64,000 nucleotides of DNA from Bacillus methanolicus. Its GTDB lineage: Bacteria; Bacillota; Bacilli; Bacillales; Cytobacillaceae. Positions 19,808 through 29,553 of the stretch are shown here, in pieces (within the stretch, counting starts at the first letter, position 1; every line of letters begins with the position of its first letter). Made by a program: the position numbers and the translations under genes. Below the pieces are notes generated by a model. The model did not search any database, was not told the origin of the DNA, and saw only the letters and a list, made by a program, of their open reading frames with translations. The DNA lies in contig NZ_PNFF01000001.1 in assembly GCF_028888695.1 (NCBI RefSeq), positions 1,745,501 through 1,809,500 of the forward strand. Reading direction: 5' to 3'.

Positions 19808-19989
19808 AATACCATTACCCTCCAAATTCTAAAGTGCAAGCGCATACGGAAAGAGTGCAGCTTGGATAGGCGTGAAAGACAAAAATCCATATTTTATGAC
19901 ATTCTTCTAATTATTATAACATTATTCATGATAGACACTTTGTTTATAATAAAATAGAAGTGTGAAAGTTATTTGAACTTTCCGTTCGT

Positions 19990-20709
19990 TTATTTTTGTG
20001 CAAGAGCTCTCAGCTGTTTGACCTCATGAGGAGTTAGTTCCCTTACATCCCCGACTTTTAAACCTTGGAGCGTCAGAAAACCGTAACGTTCACGTTTAAG
20101 TTTTAAGACTGGATGTCCGATCGCTTCAAACATTCTGCGCACCTGCCTGTTGCGGCCTTCATGAATCGTGATTTCAATAATTGCTGTTTGCTTTCTTTTA
20201 TCAAGCGATAACAGTTTTGTTTTTGCAGGGGCGGTTTTTCCATCTTCCAGCTGAATGCCCTTCTCCAAGCTTTTCAGTTTTTCTTTCGATGGTATTCCCT
20301 TCGTCTTTGCGACATACACTTTTTCAATTTCATTTCTCGGGTGCATAAGGAGGTTGGCAAACTCCCCGTCATTTGTCAGAAGCAAAAGCCCTGATGTATC
20401 ATAATCCAGCCTGCCGACAGGATAAATCCGCTGCTTTATATCCGGAAAAAAATCCGTCACTACTTTTCTGTTTTTATCATCTCTTACACTGGAGAGTACC
20501 CCCCTAGGTTTATAAAAAAGAAAATAAACCGGTTCTTCTTTCTCGATTGGAATTTCATTCACTTCAACTTTATCAGAGGGGCTTACTTTTACCCCTAATT
20601 CTTTCACCACTTTTCCATTCACTTTTACTTTTCCTTGAAGAATCAGCTCTTCTGCCTTGCGCCTTGAAGCGACACCTGCATGAGCAATTACTTTTTGAAG
20701 CCTTTCCAT
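19990..20709 (-). CDS. rluB: 23S rRNA pseudouridine synthase RluB
   Basis: A 240-residue RsuA/RluB-family enzyme that converts a uridine of 23S rRNA to pseudouridine. The N-terminal S4 RNA-binding domain (RLQKVIAHAGVASRRKAEEL) precedes the catalytic domain with GRLDYDTSGLLLLTND near residue 100, whose aspartate is catalytic, and HEGRNRQVRRM near 185. The ATG at 20709 lies 5 bases after AGAGGTGA. A GTG at 20718 overlaps that site and is less likely. It sits between resA and spmB as in B. subtilis. Confidence 0.94.
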   Translation of the reverse strand: MERLQKVIAHAGVASRRKAEELILQGKVKVNGKVVKELGVKVSPSDKVEVNEIPIEKEEPVYFLFYKPRGVLSSVRDDKNRKVVTDFFPDIKQRIYPVGRLDYDTSGLLLLTNDGEFANLLMHPRNEIEKVYVAKTKGIPSKEKLKSLEKGIQLEDGKTAPAKTKLLSLDKRKQTAIIEITIHEGRNRQVRRMFEAIGHPVLKLKRERYGFLTLQGLKVGDVRELTPHEVKQLRALAQK

Positions 20710-20807
20710 TTCTGTCACCTCTTTGAATGGTCAGCAAATTTCTTTTTATCCTTATGAATTATGACATAATTTAGCTTGAAATAAAAGTGTTCCCGCTTTT
20801 AATGGCA

Positions 20808-20837
20808 ATAAAAAAGATACCTTTTTCATAGGTATCT
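20808..20837 (-). terminator. Terminator of dacB-spmAB
   Basis: On the minus strand AAGATACC-TATGAAAAA-GGTATCTT is followed by TTTTATT, just past the spmB stop codon. Confidence 0.85.
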
Positions 20838-20849
20838 TCTCTTGTCTTA

Positions 20850-21383
20850 TTATTTTCCAAAAATAAGCATCACAACAGCGAATGCTGCCGCAAAACCGAT
20901 GAGGTCAGCCAGCAACCCAACTTTCAAAGCATCGCCCATTTTTTTTATGCCAACCGCACCAAAATAAACAGTCAACACATAAAAGGTCGTATCTGTACTT
21001 CCCTGCACAACTGAAGCCAGCCTTCCGATAAAAGAATCGGGACCGTATGCTGCAATTAAATCACTTGTCATTCCTAACGCCGCGTTGCCGGATATAGGGC
21101 GGATGATGGCAAGAGGAACAATTTCCGGCGGAATTCCCATTGCCTGTATTCCCGGCCTGATAAAGTCCATCAGGAATTCAAGTGCTCCGGATGCCCGGAA
21201 AACCGATATGGCCACGAGCATTCCGACCAAAAACGGGATAATGGATACAGCAATTTTGATCCCTTCTTTCCCGCCTTCAACAAAACTTTCGTAAGTAGGA
21301 ACTTGCTTGTATGTTCCATAAATTAAGATTAATCCGATGAGCACCGGAATAATCCAGAGCGAAATGGCTGATATGATTTGCAT
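20850..21383 (-). CDS. spmB: Spore maturation protein SpmB
   Basis: A 177-residue membrane protein of the nucleoside-recognition (Gate) family, needed for normal spore core dehydration in B. subtilis. Several hydrophobic segments are visible, starting with ISLWIIPVLIGLILIYG and ending AFAVVMLIFGK. Two in-frame ATGs occur; I prefer 21383 because AAAGGA is 9 bases upstream of it and only 3 from the ATG at 21389. It directly follows spmA and is the last gene before a terminator. Confidence 0.92.
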   Translation of the reverse strand: MQIISAISLWIIPVLIGLILIYGTYKQVPTYESFVEGGKEGIKIAVSIIPFLVGMLVAISVFRASGALEFLMDFIRPGIQAMGIPPEIVPLAIIRPISGNAALGMTSDLIAAYGPDSFIGRLASVVQGSTDTTFYVLTVYFGAVGIKKMGDALKVGLLADLIGFAAAFAVVMLIFGK

Positions 21384-21389
21384 AAACAT

Positions 21390-21977
21390 TCATCCTTTAC
21401 GGCTTCGTCGATAATAAAAATAACGGTCAATCAACACAGCTCCCACAGCGGAACAACATGTTGCGACTAGCGTTGGACCGACAATATCCGTCGGATTTGC
21501 AGAATGATAATTCATGCGGATCGCTATGACAGTTGTCGGGATTAACGTGATACTTGAAGTATTAATGGCCAAAAACGTGATCATGGATCTTGAGACACTG
21601 TTTTTGCCCCCATTTAATTCTTTTAGTTGTTCCATTGCTTTAATGCCTAATGGCGTTGCTGCATTACCAAGTCCGAACATGTTTGCGATCATGTTCGAAA
21701 GGATATAACCCATTGCAGGATGATCGTAGGGAACTTCCGGGAATAATCGTTTGACAAGAGGCCGAAAAAGCATGGACAGTTTAACTAACAGTCCTGAATC
21801 TTGGGCAATTCTCATCATGCCTAGCCAAAACACAAGTATGCTTATAAGTCCAATGCAAAGTGTGACAGCTTCCTTGGCTCCCTTAAATATTGCTTCATTG
21901 ACTTCATTCATTGTTCCATTTATCATGCCAAAGACAATTCCGATTACCATCATAAATACCCAAATATAGTTAACCAT
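21390..21977 (-). CDS. spmA: Spore maturation protein SpmA
   Basis: A 195-residue polytopic membrane protein with the Gate domain and family signature HPAMGYILSNMIANMFGLGNAATPLG (residues about 85-110). It acts with SpmB in spore core dehydration and heat resistance. The ATG at 21977 (MVNYIWVF) lies inside the end of dacB, overlapping it by eight bases, so translation is coupled. The GTG upstream at 21989 is less likely. The order dacB-spmA-spmB matches the B. subtilis operon transcribed in the mother cell by SigE. Confidence 0.93.
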   Translation of the reverse strand: MVNYIWVFMMVIGIVFGMINGTMNEVNEAIFKGAKEAVTLCIGLISILVFWLGMMRIAQDSGLLVKLSMLFRPLVKRLFPEVPYDHPAMGYILSNMIANMFGLGNAATPLGIKAMEQLKELNGGKNSVSRSMITFLAINTSSITLIPTTVIAIRMNYHSANPTDIVGPTLVATCCSAVGAVLIDRYFYYRRSRKG

Positions 21978-23118
21978 TTCTCTTAACACCTATAACTGAA
22001 GTGAATATATTTCGAAAAAAATCAAAAAACGATTCATCTTTCCTTTCCGGAATGCGATAATATATAGGCTGGCTTGACACGATTTTTTCATCTAAATATA
22101 CGATTGCCTTGCCGACTATGTTAGGGAAGCCGCATTCCTTTTCCCATTTTTTATCAGGTTTGATTAATTTATATTCTACTCTTACCTTGTCTTCTTCCTC
22201 TTCAGTTACCGGAAACAAGAACCGATGATTTAAGTATAAATTATTTTTATAAAATGAATTTCTCACGCCTTTAACCGTACCTTTCGGTAAAATTTCAGCT
22301 AATTTATATGTGTTAAACGCCATTTCATACATTTGGATATGGTCATTCCAATCATCTGGCCCATTTAAAGTAACAGCAATCAGATTCATTCCATCCTTTT
22401 CGGCAGTTGTGACGAGCGTTCTCTTTGCTCTTTTCGTATAACCTGTTTTCCCCCCTGTACAATACTCATACATCTCCGTTAACAGACGATTTTTATTTCG
22501 CCATATGCGATCCCAGCTTTCATCCGGGTTTGGAGTGCGGTAAACTTTAGTTCCGGATATTTCCCGGTATTTGTTGTTCAACATGGCATACCTTGTTAAT
22601 AATGCCATATCATATGCTGTAGAATAATGATCTTCATGGTCATCAAGTCCGTGCGGGTTAGCGAAATGAGTACTTGACATGCCAATTTCTTCCGCTTTTT
22701 TGTTCATTAAAAAGACAAACCCTTCAATGCTTCCTCCAACATGTTCGGCTATTGCTACCGCTGCGTCATTTCCAGATCTCAGCATTAACCCGTACACTAA
22801 ATCTTCTAATTTAATTTTCTCACCCGGTTTTAAAAAAACCGATGACCCTTCTGCTCTTACTGCCCGCTCCGAAACTTTCACGGTTTCATCGAGCTTGCCT
22901 GACTCGATCGCAAGAATGGCAGTCATGATTTTTGTGATACTAGCAATTCTCCTCTTCGTAAAAGCCTCTTTCTCATATAATATCCTGCCAGATTCCTGCT
23001 CTACCAGAATGGCAGAGGAAGCACTAACGGAAAAAGAGGCTTCAATCTTCTGGGGGATATTGAACCATAGCAAAGAAATTATGAGAAAACAGATTGCTCG
23101 TTTCCACTTACCAATCAT
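21970..23118 (-). CDS. dacB: Sporulation D-alanyl-D-alanine carboxypeptidase DacB (PBP5*)
   Basis: A 382-residue class C low-molecular-weight penicillin-binding protein. Active-site motifs are SITK (serine near residue 60), SGN in LRSGNDAAVA and KTG in GGKTGYT. An N-terminal signal/anchor (AICFLIISLLWFNIP) precedes them. In B. subtilis DacB trims peptide side chains of spore cortex peptidoglycan from the mother-cell side. I chose the ATG at 23118 with GAGG upstream. The frame stays open to 23370, but that upstream part does not look like a leader. It shares an operon with spmAB. Confidence 0.92.
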   Translation of the reverse strand: MIGKWKRAICFLIISLLWFNIPQKIEASFSVSASSAILVEQESGRILYEKEAFTKRRIASITKIMTAILAIESGKLDETVKVSERAVRAEGSSVFLKPGEKIKLEDLVYGLMLRSGNDAAVAIAEHVGGSIEGFVFLMNKKAEEIGMSSTHFANPHGLDDHEDHYSTAYDMALLTRYAMLNNKYREISGTKVYRTPNPDESWDRIWRNKNRLLTEMYEYCTGGKTGYTKRAKRTLVTTAEKDGMNLIAVTLNGPDDWNDHIQMYEMAFNTYKLAEILPKGTVKGVRNSFYKNNLYLNHRFLFPVTEEEEDKVRVEYKLIKPDKKWEKECGFPNIVGKAIVYLDEKIVSSQPIYYRIPERKDESFFDFFRNIFTSVIGVKRNG

Positions 23119-23370
23119 TCCATAAACCTCGTCTCTTTTAATTGTTTGTACAAGTCTATGCCTTGTCCAGCCATGAAATGCATAAAAAACGTGCATGAGT
23201 TTTAAACTCCCAACTCTTACATGGAAATAGGCTTCGTTCAAAAAAGATAACCAACACAATAAGGCGGTGTGAGCGAAGCCAGGCTTTAAATATTTACAAA
23301 GCTTAACATGTATTTTGCTTAAGCAGGTTGGCAATTCTATTTTGATAGCGTAGCTCCGCCCCTTCTCCAC
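23119..23370. other. Intergenic region upstream of dacB
   Basis: About 250 bp separate the dacB start from the sodF terminator. It must hold the dacB promoter, but I could not pick a convincing SigE match. No repeat or small gene was seen. Confidence 0.4.
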
Positions 23371-23400
23371 AAAAAACGAAAACCCTCTAATAGGTTTTCG
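23371..23400 (-). terminator. Terminator of sodF
   Basis: On the minus strand CGAAAACC-TATTAGA-GGTTTTCG is followed by TTTTTTG, about 25 bp past the sodF stop codon. Confidence 0.85.
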
Positions 23401-23425
23401 TTCAGGACTTTGTAGATTGATATGG

Positions 23426-24316
23426 TTAAAACGGTCTCCATTTTAATTTTTCAGCTTTGTCAAACCGCTCTTCGACATCACGCCAGTTTACAATTTTCCA
23501 CCAATTTTCAACATACTCGGCACGCCTGTTTTCATATTGCAAATAATAGGCATGCTCCCAAACATCAAGGACTAAGAGAGGAATGGTATCCCACTGGGTT
23601 AATAGCATATGAAGCTCGGATTGAAGAATTTCTAAATGCCGCGACCTTGGAGACCAAACAAGAAGTGCCCAGCCAACACCTTCTACTTGTTTCGCAGCTT
23701 CAGAAAATTGTTTTTTGAAAGCTTCATAACTACCAAAATATTTTTCAATTTCCGAGAGCAGTTTCCCTCTGGGCCTTCCGCCCCCGTTTGGGGTCATATT
23801 ATTCCAGAAAATCGTATGCAAGTAATGGCCTGAACCGTGAAAGGCAAGTTCTCTTGACCAGTGGTTGATAAGCGAAAAATCCCCTGATTCTCTTGCTTTT
23901 TGCAGCGCTGTTTCAGCTTTGTTCAACCCTTCAACATAAGAACGGTGGTGTATATCATGATGAAGTCTCATAATCTCTTCTGAAATATACGGTTCTAAAG
24001 CGTTATATTGGTAAGGCAAAGGGGGTAATTGATGATTCCCGATCGCGACTGACGGTTCTTGCATCCAGATTGTCCCCACTTGCTGCCTTTCAGCAAAATA
24101 GCGTTCCATCTCATCGTGCAGCTCTTCAACCTGCAATTGAAGACGAGCAAGTTCTTCCGGTGAAAGTGAGTAATGAATCCCATCAATAATTTCTGTAAAT
24201 GCATCAAGTCTCGACCAGATCTCTTCATCTTTGGCAACTTGTTCTGATTCCAAAAATTCTCTCAGTTGATCATTCCACGTAAACACGTTTTTTACATAAT
24301 CTTCAAAACTGCTCAT
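23426..24316 (-). CDS. sodF: Iron/manganese superoxide dismutase SodF with N-terminal extension
   Basis: A 296-residue superoxide dismutase that converts superoxide to hydrogen peroxide and oxygen. The metal ligands are visible in HHDIHHRSYVEGLN, FHGSGHYLHTIFWNNM and LDVWEHAYYLQY. About 95 residues precede the catalytic domain, predicted mostly helical and charged; this extension is typical of Bacillus SodF rather than SodA. The ATG at 24316 is preceded by GGGGATTCGG. The ATG at 24352 lacks a site. Terminators bracket it on both sides. B. subtilis does not have sodF between dacB and ypuI, so this is a local rearrangement. Confidence 0.88.
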   Translation of the reverse strand: MSSFEDYVKNVFTWNDQLREFLESEQVAKDEEIWSRLDAFTEIIDGIHYSLSPEELARLQLQVEELHDEMERYFAERQQVGTIWMQEPSVAIGNHQLPPLPYQYNALEPYISEEIMRLHHDIHHRSYVEGLNKAETALQKARESGDFSLINHWSRELAFHGSGHYLHTIFWNNMTPNGGGRPRGKLLSEIEKYFGSYEAFKKQFSEAAKQVEGVGWALLVWSPRSRHLEILQSELHMLLTQWDTIPLLVLDVWEHAYYLQYENRRAEYVENWWKIVNWRDVEERFDKAEKLKWRPF

Positions 24317-24401
24317 CCGAATCCCCGCTTTCCTAGTCGCTTCTTTTTTCATCGTATGAAGCGGGTGATTAAATCATTCTTTATTCTTTTTTAAAAGTAT
24401 A

Positions 24402-24438
24402 AGAAAGAGCGGTTATTCAGATTTATAACCGCTCTTTA
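24402..24438 (-). terminator. Terminator of ypuI
   Basis: A 13-bp stem AAAGAGCGGTTAT/ATAACCGCTCTTT with an 8-base loop is followed on the minus strand by TTTCTTATACTTTT. Confidence 0.85.
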
Positions 24439-24447
24439 CCTAGTATT

Positions 24448-24936
24448 TTATTTCGACTGAATCATTTTTGTCCGATAATCGGTCTCATAGTATTCCAGTT
24501 CTTCCCGAATTCGCTGAAAATCCCCTTCAAGACCTTTAAGAACAGCGATTATGCTGTCAGGTACCTCTTTCCGCATTTTAATTGAATTATTACCGGTATA
24601 GGCAGATCGGCTGTCCTCATACCAGACGTCGTTTTTAGGAGAGAAAAATTCTTCAATGCATTGATGATAAATCCGATAAAGAATTCTTTCAGCAGCCCCT
24701 TTTGAAAAAGGTTCGCTATTGATAATGACCTTGCATGCATCCAAACCTTCTTCGCAATGGACGAGCAATTTACGAAAGTGGGAAAGGATGACCTTAAAAT
24801 ATTCTGTATCACCCGGGAACTCTCTTTCTAATCCTGACAGGGTCGTCTCATTAAGAAACTGTTCCAATTCCGACACCGTTTTTTCCAAAAAGTTCTTTAC
24901 TTCTTCAACCTGATTTTTAACAATCGTATTCCCCAT
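24448..24936 (-). CDS. ypuI: Conserved hypothetical protein YpuI
   Basis: A 162-residue soluble, largely helical protein that closely resembles B. subtilis YpuI across its length, including EEFFSPKNDVWYEDSRSAYT and RIREELEYYETDY. Its function is unknown to me. The ATG at 24936 (MGNTIVKNQVEEVK) follows GGGGGTG. It lies between the sodF terminator and scpB, with about 200 bp on the scpB side, so it is probably transcribed alone. Confidence 0.85.
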   Translation of the reverse strand: MGNTIVKNQVEEVKNFLEKTVSELEQFLNETTLSGLEREFPGDTEYFKVILSHFRKLLVHCEEGLDACKVIINSEPFSKGAAERILYRIYHQCIEEFFSPKNDVWYEDSRSAYTGNNSIKMRKEVPDSIIAVLKGLEGDFQRIREELEYYETDYRTKMIQSK

Positions 24937-25140
24937 CTTTGCACCCCCGAATATCAAAGAAAAAAATTGTTGCGGCTGAATGATCAATTAAAGCGAAGAA
25001 CGCAGTTCGTAACCCCGTTTATTTTCCAATGCCTCGAAAATATCGGGGAGTTTTTGCGATGTCTAAATTCTCATCGGATGAAGCGTCCTTAAAAGTTAAA
25101 TATATTTTATCATAAAATTGCAGCAAATGTGTCAGAAAAG

Positions 25141-25725
25141 TCAGGAATCTATTTCTTGAAACTTTTCAAAAAACAAGTCTGCTTCTTCTTTTGCAAAATC
25201 TTCTTCCACATCTTTGGAAAGAGGAGGAAGCTCTTCAATGCTTTTTAATCCAAAATAATCCAAAAATTCCTTTGTGGTTCCATATAAAATTGCTCTTCCT
25301 GTCCCTTCCGCTCTTCCAACTTCTTCAATCAGTGCTTTGGCTGTCAACGTCTGAATCGGGCGCTCTGTTTTCACCCCGCGAATTTCTTCAATTTCTGCTC
25401 TGGTGATTGGCTGTTTATATGCGATGATTGCCAATGTTTCTAGTGCTGCCTGAGAAAGATAGGACGCACTTTTTGATTCCATAAGCTTTTTTAAATAAAC
25501 CGCATTTTCTTTTTTCGTTACTAGCTGATAGGTTCCTGCCAGCTGTACAAGTATAATTCCTCTTGAGTTATTTTCCTCATATTCCTTCTTTAATTCATCA
25601 AGAATTTCTTGAGCTTTCTGTTCCTCGACTTCAAGAGCATCTGCAATTTGTTTTAAAGAAAGTCCTTCATCCCCTGCGGCAAATAAAAGGCTTTCAACAA
25701 TTCCTATCCTATTAATGCTTTCCAA
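25141..25725 (-). CDS. scpB: Segregation and condensation protein ScpB
   Basis: A 194-residue kite subunit of the Smc-ScpAB condensin that compacts and segregates the chromosome. Two winged-helix domains are apparent. The family signature [24 protein letters not shown] is visible near residues 93-116, and [18 protein letters not shown] follows. The start is TTG at 25725 (translated [12 protein letters not shown]), with GGGGT 8 bases upstream. It overlaps scpA by 14 bp, so the two kleisin partners are made in coupled fashion. Confidence 0.93.
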   Translation of the reverse strand: MESINRIGIVESLLFAAGDEGLSLKQIADALEVEEQKAQEILDELKKEYEENNSRGIILVQLAGTYQLVTKKENAVYLKKLMESKSASYLSQAALETLAIIAYKQPITRAEIEEIRGVKTERPIQTLTAKALIEEVGRAEGTGRAILYGTTKEFLDYFGLKSIEELPPLSKDVEEDFAKEEADLFFEKFQEIDS

Positions 25726-26479
25726 CCGTTTCTACCCCTTCCATTGAAAAAACAAAGATCTCGGCAAAATTATGCTCCTGTTCCACATTTATTTCATTCC
25801 GTTTTATTAATTCAAGAACAGCCAAAAACGTAACAACGATATGCTCTTTTTCCTGGGAAGGAAACAGGTCAAAAAAGCTTATTCGCCCTTTGAAATGGTG
25901 TAAATCCTCCATGATTTCAGCCATCCTTTTTTCAATGGAAATTTCCTGCTTGGAAATTTTCGCTGCCAGAGGTTTTTGGATTTTTTTTCTTCGCAAAAGT
26001 TTTTGAAAGGCACTAACCAGATCGTAAACAGTGACATTGAGATCCAGTTTTTCATTAGCCCCTTCTTTCATATACTCCGATAAATCGCTTGGAGCTTTTG
26101 TAAACATCAGGCCCCGCTCCGTCTCAAGTTCCTTTAACCCTTTTGCCGCCTCTTTATATTTCTGATATTCGATCAGTTTCTCCACAAGTTCATCCCTTGG
26201 ATCTTCTTCCATGTCCATTTCAAAATTGTCTCCAAACGGTTCCTCTTCATGTTTTGGGAGAAGCATTTTGCTTTTGATCGCAAGCAGAGTGGCAGCCATT
26301 ACTAAATACTCGCTGGCAATATCAAGCTCAAGTTCTTTCATCGTATGTATGTACAAAAGATACTGTTCTGTTATATCCGCTACCGGAATATCATAAATAT
26401 CAATTTCAAGCCGATTAATGAGATGAAGGAGCAAATCAAGCGGTCCTTCAAAAGCATCAATCTTCACTTTATATTGCAT
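25712..26479 (-). CDS. scpA: Segregation and condensation protein ScpA (kleisin)
   Basis: A 255-residue kleisin that bridges the Smc heads. The N-terminal domain shows [32 protein letters not shown] (residues about 9-40) and [14 protein letters not shown], and the C-terminal winged helix contains [26 protein letters not shown]. The ATG at 26479 follows GGTGGG. It is the first gene of scpA-scpB and is divergent from the small YjcZ-like gene at 26680. Confidence 0.94.
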   Translation of the reverse strand: MQYKVKIDAFEGPLDLLLHLINRLEIDIYDIPVADITEQYLLYIHTMKELELDIASEYLVMAATLLAIKSKMLLPKHEEEPFGDNFEMDMEEDPRDELVEKLIEYQKYKEAAKGLKELETERGLMFTKAPSDLSEYMKEGANEKLDLNVTVYDLVSAFQKLLRRKKIQKPLAAKISKQEISIEKRMAEIMEDLHHFKGRISFFDLFPSQEKEHIVVTFLAVLELIKRNEINVEQEHNFAEIFVFSMEGVETVGKH

Positions 26480-26679
26480 AAATTACCCACCAAAATCGTA
26501 ATTTGCAGCAAAGAGCCGCGGCTATTATTAGTATAGAGGATTGACAAATGTTGTCCAATAGAAATTTGCTTCGATAGATTCGCTATCGTGATTTTTTCAT
26601 CCATCCGCCCATACAAATTATACATGACAATCATATGATGTCATTGAATAAAGAAATTGACCCAACAGGAGGTATATCT

Positions 26680-26775
26680 ATGTCTGATGGAAAACGCTGC
26701 GGCTTTAGAAATAGTTTTGCATTGATCGTTGTTTTGTTTATTCTGCTAATAATTGTCGGTGCTTCTTGGTTTTAA
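26680..26775 (+). CDS. YjcZ-family small sporulation protein
   Basis: A 31-residue protein too short for routine detection: an N-terminal polar part (MSDGKRCGFRNS) followed by a single hydrophobic helix (FALIVVLFILLIIVGASWF). This ending is characteristic of the YjcZ family of tiny membrane proteins made in spore formers. AGGAGG lies 7 bases before the ATG and a terminator follows at 26796, so it is a complete small transcription unit. It lies between scpA and ypuF, where B. subtilis has no such gene. Function is unknown. Confidence 0.85.
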   Translation: MSDGKRCGFRNSFALIVVLFILLIIVGASWF

Positions 26776-26795
26776 ATAGAAAAATGAAAGTAAAT

Positions 26796-26831
26796 AAAAA
26801 ATGTCCGGGCAAATCCGGGCATTTTCTTTTT
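26796..26831 (+). terminator. Terminator of the YjcZ-like gene
   Basis: AAAAAATGTCCGG-GCAAAT-CCGGGCATTTT forms a hairpin ending in TTTTCTTTTTC, 20 bp past the stop codon. Confidence 0.8.
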
Positions 26832-27402
26832 CATTCCTGTATTGGAATGTGTTAAACTTAAATGTACATTGCAAGGGAGTGAATATATGTATTCAAAAGA
26901 GTATATTCGATTTCTTACTCATTTTCATGGAGATCGCGACTATTTTGAATGCCATGAAATATTAGAAGAATATTGGAAAAAAGTTGCAAAAGGGGATAAA
27001 GGCTCCGTTTGGGTTGGATTGATTCTGATGGCAGTAGCCAATTATCATCATAGACGAAACAATTTCAGCGGAGCCCATCGGACGCTTGAAAAATCCTTAA
27101 AAATCTTTGAAAAAAAGAAAAATGAATTGTCTAAGCTTGGCCTTGATTCCGGCAAACTTATACCAATTCTTTCAGAGCACTTGAAAAGCATTAAATCAAA
27201 AAAAACGTACAGAAGCTATAATCTTCCTATTGTCGATGAATTATTACAGGCCGCATGTGTTAAAGAGTGCAAAAGAAAAGATTTTATCTGGTGCAAGAGC
27301 AGTGATCTAAAAAATGAATTTCTTATAAACAGACACTCTTTAAGAGACAGGAGTTCGGTCATAAAAGAACGGGAAACCGCCAAGCTTAAACGACAAAAAA
27401 AA

Positions 27403-27846
<444 letters not shown>

Positions 27847-27851
27847 TCATT

Positions 27852-27881
27852 AATAAATTCGAACTTTAGTTCGAATTTATT
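27852..27881. promoter_or_regulatory. Perfect 13-bp inverted repeat with a LexA-like core upstream of ribT
   Basis: AATAAATTCGAAC-TTTA-GTTCGAATTTATT is a perfect palindrome ending 15 bp before the ribT start. Its core CGAACTTTAGTTCG fits GAAC-N4-GTTC, the Bacillus SOS box, although the four central bases do not fit the preferred RNRY. Without a GC-rich stem and T run it is a poor terminator, so an operator or an RNA hairpin is more likely. Confidence 0.45.
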
Positions 27882-28022
27882 CAAAATTGTATTTCACTTG
27901 TTCACCATTTAATGAACTTTGACATTTAGTATATGTTGGACTTTGTTATGATGTGTCTAATAATTGTCCTTATCATACAAAAATAATGTCATTTCTTCAA
28001 TTTTTTATCAAGATCATTTATA

Positions 28023-28118
28023 TCATTGTGGTGGCGCAAGGAAGAACCAGTAGTAACAACCCCATATTAAAGACATGACAAGAATGAAAGAAAACAATAA
28101 CCAATTGCTCTTTTTCAT
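28023..28118 (-). CDS. Possible small membrane protein (31 residues)
   Basis: A short open frame reading MKKSNWLLFSFILVMSLIWG and continuing CYYWFFLAPPQ. A basic start is followed by one hydrophobic helix, as in many tiny Bacillus membrane proteins. GGGAGGA lies upstream, but 13 bases away, which is long. It occupies the 396-bp space between lysA and ribT where B. subtilis carries the riboflavin operon, sipS and ppiB. I do not recognise it; codon context alone makes it only a moderate candidate. Confidence 0.45.
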   Translation of the reverse strand: MKKSNWLLFSFILVMSLIWGCYYWFFLAPPQ

Positions 28119-28205
28119 AAACGCAGCGTTTCCTCCCAGCCCATATGTTAACATAAGCTGTCCATTATTCTACACTAAAATGCAATAATAATCCATCTTT
28201 CAGTT

Positions 28206-28240
28206 AAAAACTAAGCTGCCGAGAACCGGCAGCTTAGTTT
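28206..28240 (-). terminator. Terminator overlapping the lysA stop codon
   Basis: A 14-bp perfect stem AAACTAAGCTGCCG/CGGCAGCTTAGTTT with a 5-base loop, followed by TTAACTG on the minus strand. The lysA stop codon lies in the first arm. Confidence 0.85.
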
Positions 28241-29553
28241 CTTACTTTTTCTTTTAAGGGCAAATCATAGCGGACGAGATCCTCATATGTTTCCCGTCTC
28301 ACTACAAGCCTTGATTCCCCGTTCTCAACAAATACTACGGCCGGCCTTGGAATCCGGTTATAGTTATTTGCCATTGAATAACCATATGCTCCGGTACAGA
28401 AGACAGCAAGTATATCTTGACTATCCGCTTTAGGAAGAGGCAAATCCCAGATAAGCATATCTCCTGATTCACAGCACTTGCCGGCAATGGAAACAGTTTC
28501 TTCCGGCTTCGCAAGTGGTTTATTTGCCAATACAGCTTCATATTTAGCCTGGTATAAGGCAGGGCGAATATTATCACTCATTCCTCCGTCTACAGCCAAA
28601 AATTTTCGGACGTGAGGGACATCTTTTCTTGAACCGATCTGATATAAAGTTGTTCCGGCGTCACCTACGAGTGAACGTCCTGGTTCAATCCAAATTTCCG
28701 GCATATTCATGGAATAGGCAGAAACTTGTTTCTTCACTTCCACAATAATTTCTTTCACATATTGTGAGGCCGGAATAGGATCATCTTCTTCTGTATAGCG
28801 AATACCGAATCCGCCTCCAAGATTTAATACTTTTGGTTCGTATGATATCCTGTCTTTCCAATCCTTTAATTTTTCAAAGATTTTTCTTGCAGCCAAAACA
28901 AATCCGGTAGTCTCAAATATTTGTGAACCAATATGGCAGTGGACTCCGAGAACATCCAAAAAGTGTGAATTTAATGCTAATTGCAGAGCTTTTTCAGCCT
29001 GGCCGTTTTGAAGGTCAAACCCAAATTTGGAGTCTTCCTGTCCCGTTAGAATATAGTCATGCGTATGAGCCTCAATGCCGGGCGTCACTCTTAAAAGTAT
29101 CTTTGTATTTCGATTCATCTCGGAACAAATAGAATCAATAAGCTCCAGTTCATGGAAATTATCTACAACGATGCAGCCTATTTGGTGCTCCAATGCCATC
29201 TCCAGTTCGGCCCTGCTTTTATTATTGCCATGGAAATGAATCTTGCTGACGGGGAAACCTGCCGTCAATGCTGTATAAAGTTCTCCGCCTGAGACAACAT
29301 CCAGTGACAAGCCTTCCTCTTCTGCAAGCTGAATCATTGCTACTGTAGAAAATGCTTTGCTTGCATATGCAACTTGAGCTTTCACTCCCAGTTCATCAAA
29401 TGTATTCTTAAATCCTTTTGCCCGCTCGCGAATTAATGCAACATCGTATACATACAGAGGAGTTCCATATTTTTGTGCAAGTTCGATCGTATCCACTCCG
29501 CCGATTTCTAAATGACCCTTATCATTTACTTTTGTTGTGCCATGAAAATACAT
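28234..29553 (-). CDS. lysA: Diaminopimelate decarboxylase LysA
   Basis: This PLP enzyme converts meso-diaminopimelate to lysine, the last step of lysine synthesis. The 439-residue fold-type III protein shows the PLP lysine in VAYASKAFS near residue 58, HGNNKS, LGVHCHIGSQI, the glycine-rich LNLGGGFGIRY, and the subunit-crossing CCESGD motif near 343. I chose the ATG at 29553 (MYFHGTTKVN) on position and on alignment with B. subtilis LysA. No lysine riboswitch was recognised upstream. It is preceded by repeat copy C and the spoVA operon. Confidence 0.95.
   Translation of the reverse strand: MYFHGTTKVNDKGHLEIGGVDTIELAQKYGTPLYVYDVALIRERAKGFKNTFDELGVKAQVAYASKAFSTVAMIQLAEEEGLSLDVVSGGELYTALTAGFPVSKIHFHGNNKSRAELEMALEHQIGCIVVDNFHELELIDSICSEMNRNTKILLRVTPGIEAHTHDYILTGQEDSKFGFDLQNGQAEKALQLALNSHFLDVLGVHCHIGSQIFETTGFVLAARKIFEKLKDWKDRISYEPKVLNLGGGFGIRYTEEDDPIPASQYVKEIIVEVKKQVSAYSMNMPEIWIEPGRSLVGDAGTTLYQIGSRKDVPHVRKFLAVDGGMSDNIRPALYQAKYEAVLANKPLAKPEETVSIAGKCCESGDMLIWDLPLPKADSQDILAVFCTGAYGYSMANNYNRIPRPAVVFVENGESRLVVRRETYEDLVRYDLPLKEKVRN

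Noticed and set aside
23119-23370. N-terminal extension of DacB
   Set aside because: The frame is open but the translated stretch has no signal-like or conserved feature, while a proper start with a signal peptide is at 23118.
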